This document shows positions 1-8,300 of a stretch of 64,000 nt of DNA, piece by piece; positions within the stretch are counted from its first letter, which is position 1, and each line of letters opens with the position of its first letter. Both the position numbers and the translations under genes were made by a program. The notes under the pieces were generated by a model, which made no database searches, had not been told where the DNA came from, and saw only the letters and a list, made by a program, of their open reading frames with translations. Source of the stretch: Okibacterium sp. HSC-33S16 (GTDB lineage: Bacteria > Actinomycetota > Actinomycetes > Actinomycetales > Microbacteriaceae); contig NZ_JALJZZ010000001.1 in assembly GCF_024171565.1 (NCBI RefSeq), forward strand, positions 496,001-560,000, read 5' to 3'.

Positions 1-375
1 GGCGAGCTTTGCTACAGCCGCAGACCCCGGTGCGTCACCGAGGGTGTTCCAACTCATTACGGTAATCGAATCCGGTGCCTTGTCGGCGAATTCAACAGTG
101 CCGAAACCACGACCATTTAGAATCACGACGTTGACAATCGCGAACGCAACGAGCAGCACGACCATGGTTCCCGCGAAAGCACGAAGCGGGCGCGCCGCTG
201 CCAGCAGGAGAAAAAGGACGGCGGCGAGAACGGCACCGGCGGTGACAAGTGAGCGCATGCTAATGACCTGGGCGAGGATCCATGTCGTGTGGAAGCCGAA
301 CAGGCTGGGCCAGGTGATGATGAGAAGCAGTACAGCGACCGCGATGGTCACAACGGCGCCGAGGAACTTGAGCAT
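1..375 (-). CDS. Endonuclease/exonuclease/phosphatase-family membrane protein (3' end outside window)
   Basis: Only the first 125 residues are inside the window; the gene runs off the left edge. Three hydrophobic segments are visible (about residues 6-22, 45-61 and 68-85). They are followed by the start of a soluble domain containing ITVMSWN at 104-110, which matches the first conserved strand and catalytic Asn of the EEP (DNase I/sphingomyelinase) fold, where the usual motif is hxTxNh. Actinobacteria commonly carry such proteins with an N-terminal membrane anchor and an extracellular EEP domain. The start ATG at 373-375 is the only good candidate before the hydrophobic region. The gene diverges from the PHP gene, with 90 bp between the starts. 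Substrate unknown; the downstream catalytic His/Asp residues cannot be seen. Confidence 0.7.
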   Translation of the reverse strand, partial: MLKFLGAVVTIAVAVLLLIITWPSLFGFHTTWILAQVISMRSLVTAGAVLAAVLFLLLAAARPLRAFAGTMVVLLVAFAIVNVVILNGRGFGTVEFADKAPDSITVMSWNTLGDAPGSAAVAKLA

Positions 376-453
376 TGTGAGCCCCACACTATCGATACCA
401 GCCGTCACCCGGCTGGGAACCGCGCCGGTGCCTGGAGCTGCCTCTGTGCCCCA

Positions 454-459
454 TACACT
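454..459 (+). promoter_or_regulatory. -10 hexamer TACACT of the PHP gene (leaderless start)
   Basis: TACACT fits the actinobacterial -10 consensus TANNNT and ends exactly 6 nt before the ATG at 466, so transcription would begin at or next to the start codon. No Shine-Dalgarno sequence precedes the ATG. This supports the start chosen. Confidence 0.6.
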
Positions 460-465
460 GGCTCT

Positions 466-1344
466 ATGTCAGGGGATATGTTGTTCCGCGGGCCCAGTGA
501 CCTGCACACGCACTCGCGGGTATCGGATGGCACGGAATCACCGTCCCGGCTGGTCCGCGAGGCGGCGGCTGCAGGGCTTGGCGCAGTCGCACTGACCGAT
601 CACGATTCGACGGCCGGCTGGCATGAAGCGTCCGGTGAAGCGCAGAAGCAAAACATCACGTTCATCCCGGGGATGGAATTCAGCACGCGCTACGGCTACA
701 AGAGCGTCCATCTGCTTGCGTACCTCTTCGATCCGCTGTCCGCTGATCTCGTGGCCGAGACAGCGCGGATCCGCGAGTCACGTCTCAAGCGCGCGGAGTC
801 CATCGTGCGGCGCATTGGCGTCGACTACGACCTTGACTGGGACGATGTGCTTGCCCAGACCACGCCAGGGGCGACAGTGGGACGTCCGCACATCGCCGAC
901 GCTCTCGTCGCGCGGGGGCACGTGCCGACGCGAAGCGAAGCGTTCACCGGCATCCTGCATCCACGAAACGGCTATTACCTGCCGCACTATGCCCCCGACC
1001 CGCTTCTTGCGGTGACGCTGGTGCGTCGGGCCGGGGGAGTGCCCGTCATTGCTCACCCGGCGACGCGCGGGCGGGACGCCATGATCGACGAGCAACACCT
1101 GTCACAGCTCGTCGACGCCGGCCTGTTCGGTCTCGAGATCGATCATCGTGAGAACACGGACGACGGCAAGGTGCGGCTGCGGGAACTGGCGAAGAAATTT
1201 GGTCTCGTCCTGACCGGGTCAAGTGACTACCACGGTGCGGGCAAGCCCAACCGTCTCGGTGAGAACACCACGGCGGATGAGGTTCTCCAGGCGATCATCA
1301 ATGAGGGAACCGGTTCGAGCCCCGTCTACCCCGGCGCGCGGTAG
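466..1344 (+). CDS. PHP-domain phosphoesterase (nucleoside bisphosphate phosphatase/RNase AM-like)
   Basis: 292 residues. PHP metal-binding motifs are present in order: DLHTHSRVSDG (12-22), LTDHDS (43-48), a GRPHIA motif near 140, IAHPA near 197 and SSDYHG near 255. This pattern matches the YciV/RnaAM-type PHP family, which hydrolyses 3',5'-nucleoside bisphosphates and short 5'-phosphorylated oligonucleotides using three metals, in the cytoplasm. The reading frame is open further upstream, but the conserved domain begins at residue 8 of this start and a -10 hexamer sits 6 nt ahead of it. Single gene, divergent from the EEP gene and followed by the repeat block. Substrate is inferred from family only. 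Confidence 0.85.
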   Translation: MSGDMLFRGPSDLHTHSRVSDGTESPSRLVREAAAAGLGAVALTDHDSTAGWHEASGEAQKQNITFIPGMEFSTRYGYKSVHLLAYLFDPLSADLVAETARIRESRLKRAESIVRRIGVDYDLDWDDVLAQTTPGATVGRPHIADALVARGHVPTRSEAFTGILHPRNGYYLPHYAPDPLLAVTLVRRAGGVPVIAHPATRGRDAMIDEQHLSQLVDAGLFGLEIDHRENTDDGKVRLRELAKKFGLVLTGSSDYHGAGKPNRLGENTTADEVLQAIINEGTGSSPVYPGAR

Positions 1345-1364
1345 CGCAGGCGTTCTGCTGCGGC

Positions 1365-1769
1365 GTTGCTCCGTCAGTAGTGGCGATGCCGTTCGTTGCT
1401 CCGCCAGTTGTGGCGAGGAAAGTCAACCTTTTCTCGCACATAGTGACCGAGATTCTGGTGCGACGATCAGTAATGACCGAGCGCTAGCGCATGGGCATTG
1501 CCGCGGCGTTATTCGGTCAGTAGTGGCGGTGGGCGTTCGCTGCTCCGTCAGTTGTGGCGACAGTTGTGGCCGTGCTGATCGTTGCTCCGTCAATAGTGGC
1601 GACAGCTGTGGCGAGGTAACTCGTTGCTCCGTCGGTAGTGGCGACGCAGAGCGTTGCTCGGTCGATTGTGGTGAGGAAAGTCGACTTTTTCTCGCGCATA
1701 GTGACCGAGATTCCGCTGGAACGACCAGTAGTGACCTCGATTTCGCGTGAGTGACCGTTTCTGACCGAG
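1365..1769. repeat. Degenerate repeat block in a 500-bp gene-free gap
   Basis: The gap between the PHP gene and the helicase gene holds no convincing gene but is built from repeated units. A 22-nt unit resembling GTTGCTCCGTCAGTAGTGGC followed by GA starts at 1365, 1395, 1508 (diverged), 1539, 1581, 1623 and 1653. Spacings within runs are 30, 31 or 42 nt. A longer stretch at 1395-1481 recurs without gaps at 1653-1739, with 71 of 87 bases identical. Inverted relatives of the unit (TAGTGACCGAG) occur near 1441-1451, 1699-1709 and 1748-1769, so CTCGGTC at 1658-1664 can pair with GACCGAG at 1702-1708. An open frame through the block encodes Cys/Ser-rich repeats (RCSVxSGD) but has no start signal. 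Function unknown. Confidence 0.8.
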
Positions 1770-1793
1770 CACCGCCGGTCAACCACCAACACA

Positions 1794-1826
1794 CAGGCCC
1801 GCCCGACACATGGTCGAACGGGCCTG
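1794..1826 (-). terminator. Hairpin terminator after the DEAD-box helicase gene
   Basis: CAGGCCCG and CGGGCCTG pair, and the inner bases TTCGAC/GTCGGG extend the stem (with two G-U pairs) to 14 bp around a 5-nt loop. It lies 18 bp after the helicase stop codon. No U-run follows, as is common in high-GC actinobacteria. Confidence 0.6.
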
Positions 1827-1844
1827 CTTAAGGTGGACGAGTTG

Positions 1845-3320
1845 CTACTCGGGGCGGTTCGTGCGCCGACGAGTGCGGGTGCGACGGCGAGGACCGCTGT
1901 TGCCGTCGTGGTGCTCTGTACCCTGGCCGTCGTGAGTGCCGGCGGCGACGGGAGCCTCATCGCGAGTCGCTTCCGTGGAGGCCGGCGCGGTGCGAGTGCG
2001 CGTCCTGCTCCGGCTCGAACCACGTGACCCGCCGTCTGTGCGTGCGCTGCCCTCGCGACGTGCGCCGTCGCGTGAACCGGTGCGCTTCTCGGACGGGGCA
2101 CCAGATGCAGTGGATGCCTTGAGCCGGCCCTTGGTTCCCTCGGGAATGTTGAGGTCGGTGAAGAGGTGCGGGCTCGACGAGTACGTCTCGGTCGGCTCCG
2201 GCTGACCGAAGTCGAGCGCCTTGTTAATGAGCGCCCACTTGTGCAGGTCGTCCCAGTCCACGAAGGTCACGGCAATACCGGTCTTGCCGGCGCGGCCAGT
2301 GCGACCGACGCGGTGCAGGTAGGTCTTCTCGTCTTCGGGAATCGTGTGGTTGATCACGTGGGTGACGTCGTTGACGTCGATTCCGCGCGCCGCGACATCC
2401 GTTGCAATGAGGACGTCCTTCTTGCCCGCCTTGAACGCGGCCATGGCCCGCTCACGCTGCTCCTGACCGAGGTCGCCGTGCACGGCGGCGGCGTTGAAGC
2501 CGCGGTCGTTCAGTTCCTCGACGAGCTTCGCTGCCGCACGCTTGGTTCGGGTGAAGATGACGGTCTTGCCGCGTTCTTCAGCCTGCAGGATGCGGGCGAT
2601 GACCTCGTCCTTGTCCATGTTGTGTGCGCGGTAGACGAGGTGCTTGATGTTGGCCTGGGTGAGGCCCTCATCGGGGTCAGACGCGCGGATGTGGATCGGC
2701 TTTGACATGAACCGACGCGCCAGCGCGACGATCGGGCCCGGCATGGTTGCCGAGAAGAGCATCGTGTGCCGGGTAGCCGGGGTCTTCGAGAAGAGCTTCT
2801 CAATGTCGGCCAGGAAGCCGAGGTCGAGCATCTTGTCGGCCTCGTCCAGCACCATCTCGCGCACGTTCGAGAGGTCGAGGAGTCGCTGGTTGTTGAGGTC
2901 GATCAGGCGGCCTGGCGTGCCGACGACAACCTGCGCGCCTGCCTTGAGCTGCTCGATCTGGCCCTCGTATGCCTTACCGCCGTAGATCGAGACGATCTTG
3001 GTCGGGCGGTTGCCCGCTGCGAGCTCGATGTCCTCGGTGACCTGAACGCAGAGTTCACGGGTCGGAACAACGATGAGCGCGACAACGCCGGGAGCCGGGT
3101 CGCTGCCGATGCGCTGGAGAAGCGGAAGGCCGAACCCGAAGGTCTTGCCGGTTCCGGTCTTCGCCTGGCCGATGATGTCCTGCCCGTCGAGGGCGAGGGG
3201 GATGGTCTGTTCCTGGATGGGGAAGGGCGAGAGGATGCCCTTCGCCGCGAGGGCGTCGGCCATATCCTGGTCGACGCCGAGGTCAGTAAAGTTCACGTTT
3301 ATAGTTGCCTGTTCATGCAT
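1845..3320 (-). CDS. DEAD-box ATP-dependent RNA helicase
   Basis: 491 residues with the full DEAD-box set: Q motif (FTDLGV at 11-16 with PFPIQEQTIP at 32-41), motif I AKTGTGKT (53-60), Ia PTREL (86-90), Ib TPGR (135-138), II DEAD (159-162), III SAT (190-192), and motifs V/VI ending in HRVGRTGRAGKTG near 340. The last about 90 residues are Arg/Ser/Thr-rich and very basic, ending RRRTRTRRRTNRPE, a typical disordered RNA-binding tail. The family unwinds RNA during ribosome assembly or mRNA decay. It resembles mycobacterial RhlE (Rv3211), and the divergent ferritin-like gene is its usual neighbour. Which RNA helicase subfamily it belongs to is not settled by motifs alone. Confidence 0.93.
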   Translation of the reverse strand: MHEQATINVNFTDLGVDQDMADALAAKGILSPFPIQEQTIPLALDGQDIIGQAKTGTGKTFGFGLPLLQRIGSDPAPGVVALIVVPTRELCVQVTEDIELAAGNRPTKIVSIYGGKAYEGQIEQLKAGAQVVVGTPGRLIDLNNQRLLDLSNVREMVLDEADKMLDLGFLADIEKLFSKTPATRHTMLFSATMPGPIVALARRFMSKPIHIRASDPDEGLTQANIKHLVYRAHNMDKDEVIARILQAEERGKTVIFTRTKRAAAKLVEELNDRGFNAAAVHGDLGQEQRERAMAAFKAGKKDVLIATDVAARGIDVNDVTHVINHTIPEDEKTYLHRVGRTGRAGKTGIAVTFVDWDDLHKWALINKALDFGQPEPTETYSSSPHLFTDLNIPEGTKGRLKASTASGAPSEKRTGSRDGARREGSARTDGGSRGSSRSRTRTRTAPASTEATRDEAPVAAGTHDGQGTEHHDGNSGPRRRTRTRRRTNRPE

Positions 3321-3402
3321 AAAAGAGGTCTACGCCCTGCATGTTTACCCAGGCGTAGGGTCCCGATCCGTTGCCGGGACAGTTCCACACTACCCGAGCA
3401 CC

Positions 3403-3408
3403 TATGCT
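3403..3408 (+). promoter_or_regulatory. -10 hexamer TATGCT (leaderless start)
   Basis: TATGCT ends 6 nt before the GTG at 3415 and no ribosome binding site precedes that GTG. This spacing supports the GTG as a leaderless start. Confidence 0.6.
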
Positions 3409-3414
3409 TGAGCC

Positions 3415-4128
3415 GTGGTTTCATGGTTTCGCTATCCCCGGCCGGGTGCGCCGCTGCCCCGACTTCGGTCACGTGCAAGCCACCTCGTCTCGACCAAAGT
3501 TGACTTCGCCGAACTGGCTCCGGACACCTCGAGCTATCTCGGCCTCGTCGCTTATCTCCAGCTCGGCTTCTTCCAGTCGATCTCCATGGTCTCCGCGATC
3601 AGCGAGTTGGCGGCGAAGGAGACCCTCTCGACGGCTGCAGGTTTTGCGCTGGCCAAACACCACGGTCTCGTCGCCGAGATCCGTCGCCGTGGCGAAGACC
3701 CGACCGAGGCAATGGCACCGTATGTCTCTCGAGTTGACCGTTTTCTCACTCTGACGCGCGGAGCATCCGTCAATGAGAATCTGCTGAGCATCTACATCAC
3801 GCAGGGATTTCTCGACGATTTTTTTATTCGGCTCTCGGACGGGCTGCCGCACGATTCGGGCGCGCGGTATGCAAGCCTTCTCGGAGCCGATTCCGGTGCG
3901 GCCGGGATTGTGTCGTTATTGACGGATGCCATCGGCGTCGATCCCAAGCGCGCTCATTTCCTTGCCATGTGCGGCAGGCGACTGCTGGGCGACACCCTTC
4001 TCCTCGCGCAGTCTGCGCTCGTTCTCGAGGGTCACAGCGAGTCGGAGGAAGCGCGCATCGAACCCGTCTTCACCGAACTGATTGCGACGCATACGCGGCG
4101 CATGGACGCCCTCGGCCTCACGGCCTAA
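3415..4128 (+). CDS. Ferritin-like-fold protein (Rv3210c-like)
   Basis: 237 residues, mostly helical, with no signal peptide. The part from about 40 to 230 is consistent with a four-helix ferritin-like bundle, including LQLGFFQSISMVSAISELAA and a late acidic helix (EGHSESEEARIEPV). The same gene sits divergent to the DEAD-box helicase in Mycobacterium (Rv3210c/Rv3211), which is the main reason for the call. Classical E...ExxH di-iron motifs are not obvious, so metal binding and catalysis are uncertain; some relatives of this fold modify tRNA. GTG start, chosen because of the -10 hexamer 6 nt upstream. Its 3' end overlaps the convergent PIN gene by 11 bp. Confidence 0.65.
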   Translation: MVSWFRYPRPGAPLPRLRSRASHLVSTKVDFAELAPDTSSYLGLVAYLQLGFFQSISMVSAISELAAKETLSTAAGFALAKHHGLVAEIRRRGEDPTEAMAPYVSRVDRFLTLTRGASVNENLLSIYITQGFLDDFFIRLSDGLPHDSGARYASLLGADSGAAGIVSLLTDAIGVDPKRAHFLAMCGRRLLGDTLLLAQSALVLEGHSESEEARIEPVFTELIATHTRRMDALGLTA

Positions 4129-4519
4129 GCAGGTCGTCGACCGACGCGAGTTCGACGACGCCAGCGACGCGCCCGGCGAGCTCATTCTCGAGCGTCACAA
4201 ACGCGTCACCCTGCAACTGGGTGAGCGCGATGTACTCGGCGTCGTAGGTCGAGGACCAGCCGAGTTCATCGGCGACGATCCAGGCGCGGCGTCGGAGAGC
4301 AGAGTCGCCGAGGAGGCGGATCGACAGGTCGGAGAAGCGGGCCAGCTGGGCCATCGCGTCGTGCGGATCCAGTTCGCCGCGCGCCACGGCTTCGTGGAGC
4401 AGTGACAGCAGTTGGGATCGAATCAGGCTGGGAGCCAGGAGGGAGTGGGCGGGAGCCACCGAGAGTTTCTCGTGCAAGAGATGCAGCACAACCGAGGCGT
4501 CGACCACAAACCGTGTCAT
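4118..4519 (-). CDS. PIN-domain (VapC-like) protein without visible antitoxin
   Basis: 133 residues, the usual VapC length. FVVDASVVLHLL at 4-15 gives the first catalytic Asp (D7), TYDAEYIAL carries D93 and GDAFVTLENEL carries D105. The second conserved acid of the PIN site, normally Glu in RSE, is here Gln36 in IRSQLLSLL. VapC toxins cut RNA with Mg2+. No antitoxin reading frame is found in the 147 bp upstream, and the convergent gene downstream is unrelated. It could be a weakened or orphan toxin, or a PIN protein with another housekeeping role. Base composition is like its neighbours. Confidence 0.8.
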   Translation of the reverse strand: MTRFVVDASVVLHLLHEKLSVAPAHSLLAPSLIRSQLLSLLHEAVARGELDPHDAMAQLARFSDLSIRLLGDSALRRRAWIVADELGWSSTYDAEYIALTQLQGDAFVTLENELAGRVAGVVELASVDDLLRP

Positions 4520-4616
4520 CTGTGTCGACCATGTGCCGGGACCATGGTTTTACTTTCGCACGAACCGCGTTGGCCCAAAAGGGCAATTGCCGACCACGAA
4601 GAGTTGTGAGACACGA

Positions 4617-4644
4617 ATGGCCGGGCGCTCATGCGCCCGGCCAT
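4617..4644 (-). terminator. Hairpin terminator after the DUF3107/membrane-protein pair
   Basis: A perfect 12-bp stem (ATGGCCGGGCGC with its complement) closes on a TCAT loop, 22 bp past the stop codon of the small membrane-protein gene. Confidence 0.65.
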
Positions 4645-4666
4645 TGATGTGTGTGCTTCTGCTGCG

Positions 4667-4954
4667 TCAGCCACCTAGAGCGACAAGTCGCTTCTCGTCT
4701 GACGTCGCTCGTGTGCGTCCGAGAACCAGTGCAACGACCGCCGAAACGACGGCGGAGGCCAGCAGGGTGACGACCCAGATCATGCCACCGTCCCACGCCC
4801 AGCCGAGCCAGGTCAGACCGAGCCAGACGACACCGGCGACGATGCCGCCGATCGCGGGCATCAGGGCAACCCCGTGCGTGTCGCGCCGCGGCGCCAGGTA
4901 CCTGGCGCCTGTTCCGAGCGCGATGCCGAACAGCATGATGAAGAGGAGTTCCAC
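4667..4954 (-). CDS. Small three-helix membrane protein, unknown function
   Basis: 95 residues with three hydrophobic stretches (about 1-18, 30-52 and 57-79) separated by short charged loops, and a polar tail ending EKRLVALGG. No recognised motif. GTG start 5 bp after the stop of DUF3107, so the two genes form one transcript ending at the hairpin at 4617-4644. No strong Shine-Dalgarno is visible, suggesting translational coupling. Confidence 0.65.
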   Translation of the reverse strand: MELLFIMLFGIALGTGARYLAPRRDTHGVALMPAIGGIVAGVVWLGLTWLGWAWDGGMIWVVTLLASAVVSAVVALVLGRTRATSDEKRLVALGG

Positions 4955-4959
4955 GAGGA

Positions 4960-5184
4960 CTATCCGACGAAGCCGATGCGGCGGGTTTCTTCGCTGCCGA
5001 TCTCGACGTAGGCGAGGCCAGCGGTGGGGATGATGTAGCTCTTTCCCTTGTCGTCGCTGATTGTGAAGTAGCTCTTGCTCGAGTCGAGAGCGTCGGCGAT
5101 GAGCTTCTCGATCTCTGATGTCGACTGGGACGACTCAAAGCTGAGCTCGCGACCGCTGTTCGTAATACCGATACGGATTTCCAC
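4960..5184 (-). CDS. DUF3107 family protein
   Basis: 74 residues matching the actinobacterial DUF3107 family: MEIRIGI start, then a helix ending ADAL, a strand-rich middle (YFTISDDKGKSYIIP), and the closing YVEIGSEETRRIGF. Members are small cytoplasmic proteins of unknown role, found near helicase genes (TB9.4/Rv3208A in Mycobacterium). The GTG start has GAAAGG 9 nt upstream. First gene of a two-gene transcript, divergent from adnA. Confidence 0.85.
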   Translation of the reverse strand: MEIRIGITNSGRELSFESSQSTSEIEKLIADALDSSKSYFTISDDKGKSYIIPTAGLAYVEIGSEETRRIGFVG

Positions 5185-5309
5185 TTGGCAGCACCTTTCG
5201 TTGCGTTACGCCCCACATTACGGCAGTTGATCAACGGCCCTCGACCTCGGGGCACTCGCCGAGAGCGAACAGTGCGGCGGTGCGTCCGGGGGATGTCGGT
5301 GGTGGCGAA

Positions 5310-5315
5310 TAGCGT
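5310..5315 (+). promoter_or_regulatory. -10 hexamer TAGCGT of adnA (leaderless start)
   Basis: TAGCGT ends 6 nt before the GTG at 5322, the same arrangement as at several other genes here, and no Shine-Dalgarno lies between them. It fixes the start of the adnA-adnB unit. Confidence 0.6.
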
Positions 5316-5321
5316 GGTCGT

Positions 5322-8300
5322 GTGGCTATTCGAGGATTCCAGATCGAGCGCGACGTTCACACCGTCAGCGACACCGTTTCCCTCGATGAATCACAGCGAG
5401 CGGCCGTGAACCTGGCTGACGGTGCGTCCGCCGCTGTGTCAGGAGCGCCCGGCAGCGGGAAGACCACCACCGTGGTCGAACTCGTCGCCGATCGCATTCT
5501 TCACCGGGAATACAATCCGGGCGAGGTGCTTGTCCTCGCTCCGAACCGGCGTGCTGCTGCACGGTTGCGTGACCGATTGGCCCTGCGAATCGGCGTTCCG
5601 ACCCCGGGCCCGCTCGCCCGGACCTTGAGCTCGGTCGCGTTCTCCATCGTCGGCGCTCGAGCGGCGCTCGAGGGGTATGACGCCCCGAGGCTGCTCACCG
5701 GAGCCGAGCAAGACACCGTGCTTGCCGAGATGCTCGCCGGGCATGAGCTTGACGGCACAGGACCTGCATGGCCCGACCCGTTGGTTGCCGACGTTCGCCG
5801 GCTGAAGGGCTTCCGCACCGAATTGCGCGAGCTGATGATGCGCACCGTCGAAGCGGGGCTCCGCCCCGAATCGCTCGCCGGCCTCGGCCGGGCACACGGA
5901 CGCGAGGAGTGGGTCGCGGCCGCCCGTTTCATCGACGAGTACGAGCGCGTCGTCGACAGTTTCGGCACGCAGTACCTCGACTCAGCGGAGCTCATCGCCC
6001 AGGCCACGGCCGAGCTGCGCCGCGGTTTCGGGTTGGAGGGTATTCGACTCGTTGTGGTCGACGACCTGCAGGAGCAGGGCAGCAGTGCGCTCACCCTCCT
6101 GGGCGTGCTCGCCCGCCGCGGTGTATCCGTGGCTGCTTTCGGTGATCCTGACGTTGCGGCCACGACGTTCCGCGGGTCGGATCCGGCCGCACTCGGTTCA
6201 CTCGGCGCAACCCTCGGGGTACCCGTGACTGCGCTGACGCTGAGCACCGTGTACCGGCACGGGCCGGGCCTCCGCACGGTCGTGCAACAGATCACCAGTC
6301 GGGTCGGCGCTGCGGGCACTGTGGTTCATCGCTCGGCGGCGGCGGCGGCCACCGAGGGTGTTGACGTCGACGAAGCCGTCATCCCACCGGTTCTCCGGGT
6401 CGAGGCAACGTCAACAGCCGCGGAATACCAGGCGCTCGCGCGTGTGCTCCGTGAGCACCATCTCTTCGGTGACATCCCGTGGCGGAGGATGGCAATCATC
6501 GTGCGCTCCGGCGCGACGATTCCACAGCTGTCGCGCTCGCTCGCCCTCTCCGAAGTGCCGACCTCAACCCCGGCGGGCGGGCGTAACATCCGTTCTGAGT
6601 TTGCGTCAGGCCAGCTCATCGACGCTGTCGCACTGGCGCTCGGCCGCATGCAGCCCGACGCCGACCTTCTCACACGCCTGATCACCGGTCCACTGTGCGG
6701 ACTCGACCCGGTTGCGCTTCGACGGGTACGGCTGGCCCTCCGCCACGAGGAAATCGCCGGCGGAGGAAATCGCTCCGGCGACGACCTGCTGATCGACGCG
6801 GTCGCTCAGCCCGGGCGGTTCGCCACCATCGACTCTGCGGCCGCCCGCGCTGTGGGTCGATTCGCGACAACTTTGGCTCAGGCCACCTCCGAAGGAGCGG
6901 CAGGCGCCAGCGTCGAAGAACTCTTCTGGTTGTTCTGGGAGCGCAGCGGCCTGGCCGCGTCCTGGTCAGCGCAAGCGCTGGGCTCAGGATTGGCCGCTGA
7001 CGAGGCCAACCGACACCTCGACAGCGTGATGGCGCTGTTCACCGCTGCCAAGCGCTTTGTGGAACGGAACCCCGCCGAGCCCGCAGGCAGGTTCATCGAC
7101 GAGGTACTCGCCTCTGAGGTGCCTGAAGACTCCCTGACGCCGCAGGCCGCGAGCGACGCCGTCTTCATCGGAACACCGAGCGGTGTGGTCGGTGCGGAGT
7201 TCGACGTGGTCGTCGTCGCCGGGCTCCAGGACGGTGCCTGGCCCAACCCACAGGTGCGCGGCACCCTGCTGTACCCGCAGCAACTCAGCCAGGTGGCCGC
7301 TGGATTGCCGGTCGCCGATCTGGACGCCCGCGCCGAGGTGATGTCAGACGAGCTGCGGATGTTCGCCCTCGCGGTGTCTCGGGCCCGCCACCAGGTCGTG
7401 CTCAGCGCCGTCGTGAACGACGACGAGCAGCCTTCGGCTTTCCTTCGTTTCCCAGCCATTCGCGCCAGTGAGGTGCGTCGAACGGCTGACGCGCGGCATC
7501 CGTTATCGCTTCGAGGCATGGTGGGTGTTCTCCGAAGGCGATTGGTGACCACCGGTGATGCGGGCGCGGCCGAGGCGCTGGCCAGGCTTGCGGCCGAAGG
7601 CGTTCCGGGCGCCGACCCGAGGGAGTGGTACGGGTTGCTCGACCCGTCGACGACCGAACCGCTCGTCGACCTCACCGATCCTGACGCCCGGGTATCGGTC
7701 TCGCCGTCGAAGCTCGAAACCTTCGAGAAATCACCGCTCGCCTGGTTCATCGATACCATGGCCGCTGCCCCATCGGGACTTGCCGCTGGAATCGGAACCG
7801 TCGTACACGCCGCCATGGAGCATGCGGGTCACATTCCCGCGGGCGAACTGACGCCGGCCGACGTCAGCGTCGAAGCGTTGTGGCAACAGATCGACGCACA
7901 CTGGTCGGAGCTGTACTTCGAGTCACCGTGGCTGGCGGAGCGGCAGCGACGTACCACGCACCAACTGGTGGAGGGGCTGAGCCAGTACCTCACCAATTTC
8001 CTCGCGGCCGGAAGTGAAACGATCAGCGCCGAGGGCACCTTCGCCGTTGAACTCGGGCAGGTCACCCTGTCTGGCAAAATCGACAGGGTCGAACGGATGC
8101 CCAACGGTGAGGTTGTCATCGTTGACCTCAAGACGGGCAAGAATGCGCCGACAAAGTCCCAGGTCGCCGATAACCCGCAACTGGGCGGCTACCAGCTCGC
8201 TCTCGCCGCGAATGCGATCGAGGGCACGTCGGCCGACGATGCATCGGGCGGAGCAGCCCTGCTGTACGTGTCTGGCGGAGCGAGGGGGAAGTCCTACAAG

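Noticed and set aside
1223-1750. Open frame across the repeat block encoding Cys/Ser-rich RCSVxSGD repeats
   Set aside because: It begins inside the PHP gene in another frame, has no start codon with a -10 or ribosome binding site, and the apparent peptide repeat follows from the underlying 30/42-nt DNA repeat. One stretch is out of phase with the rest. Kept as a repeat, not a gene.
1357-1769. CRISPR array
   Set aside because: The units are diverged and unevenly spaced (30, 31, 42 nt and one larger gap), there are no uniform unique spacers, and no cas gene is present.
4520-4616. Antitoxin gene for the PIN protein
   Set aside because: No reading frame of suitable length and composition with a start signal precedes the PIN gene; the short frames are in the wrong place or overlap the terminator.
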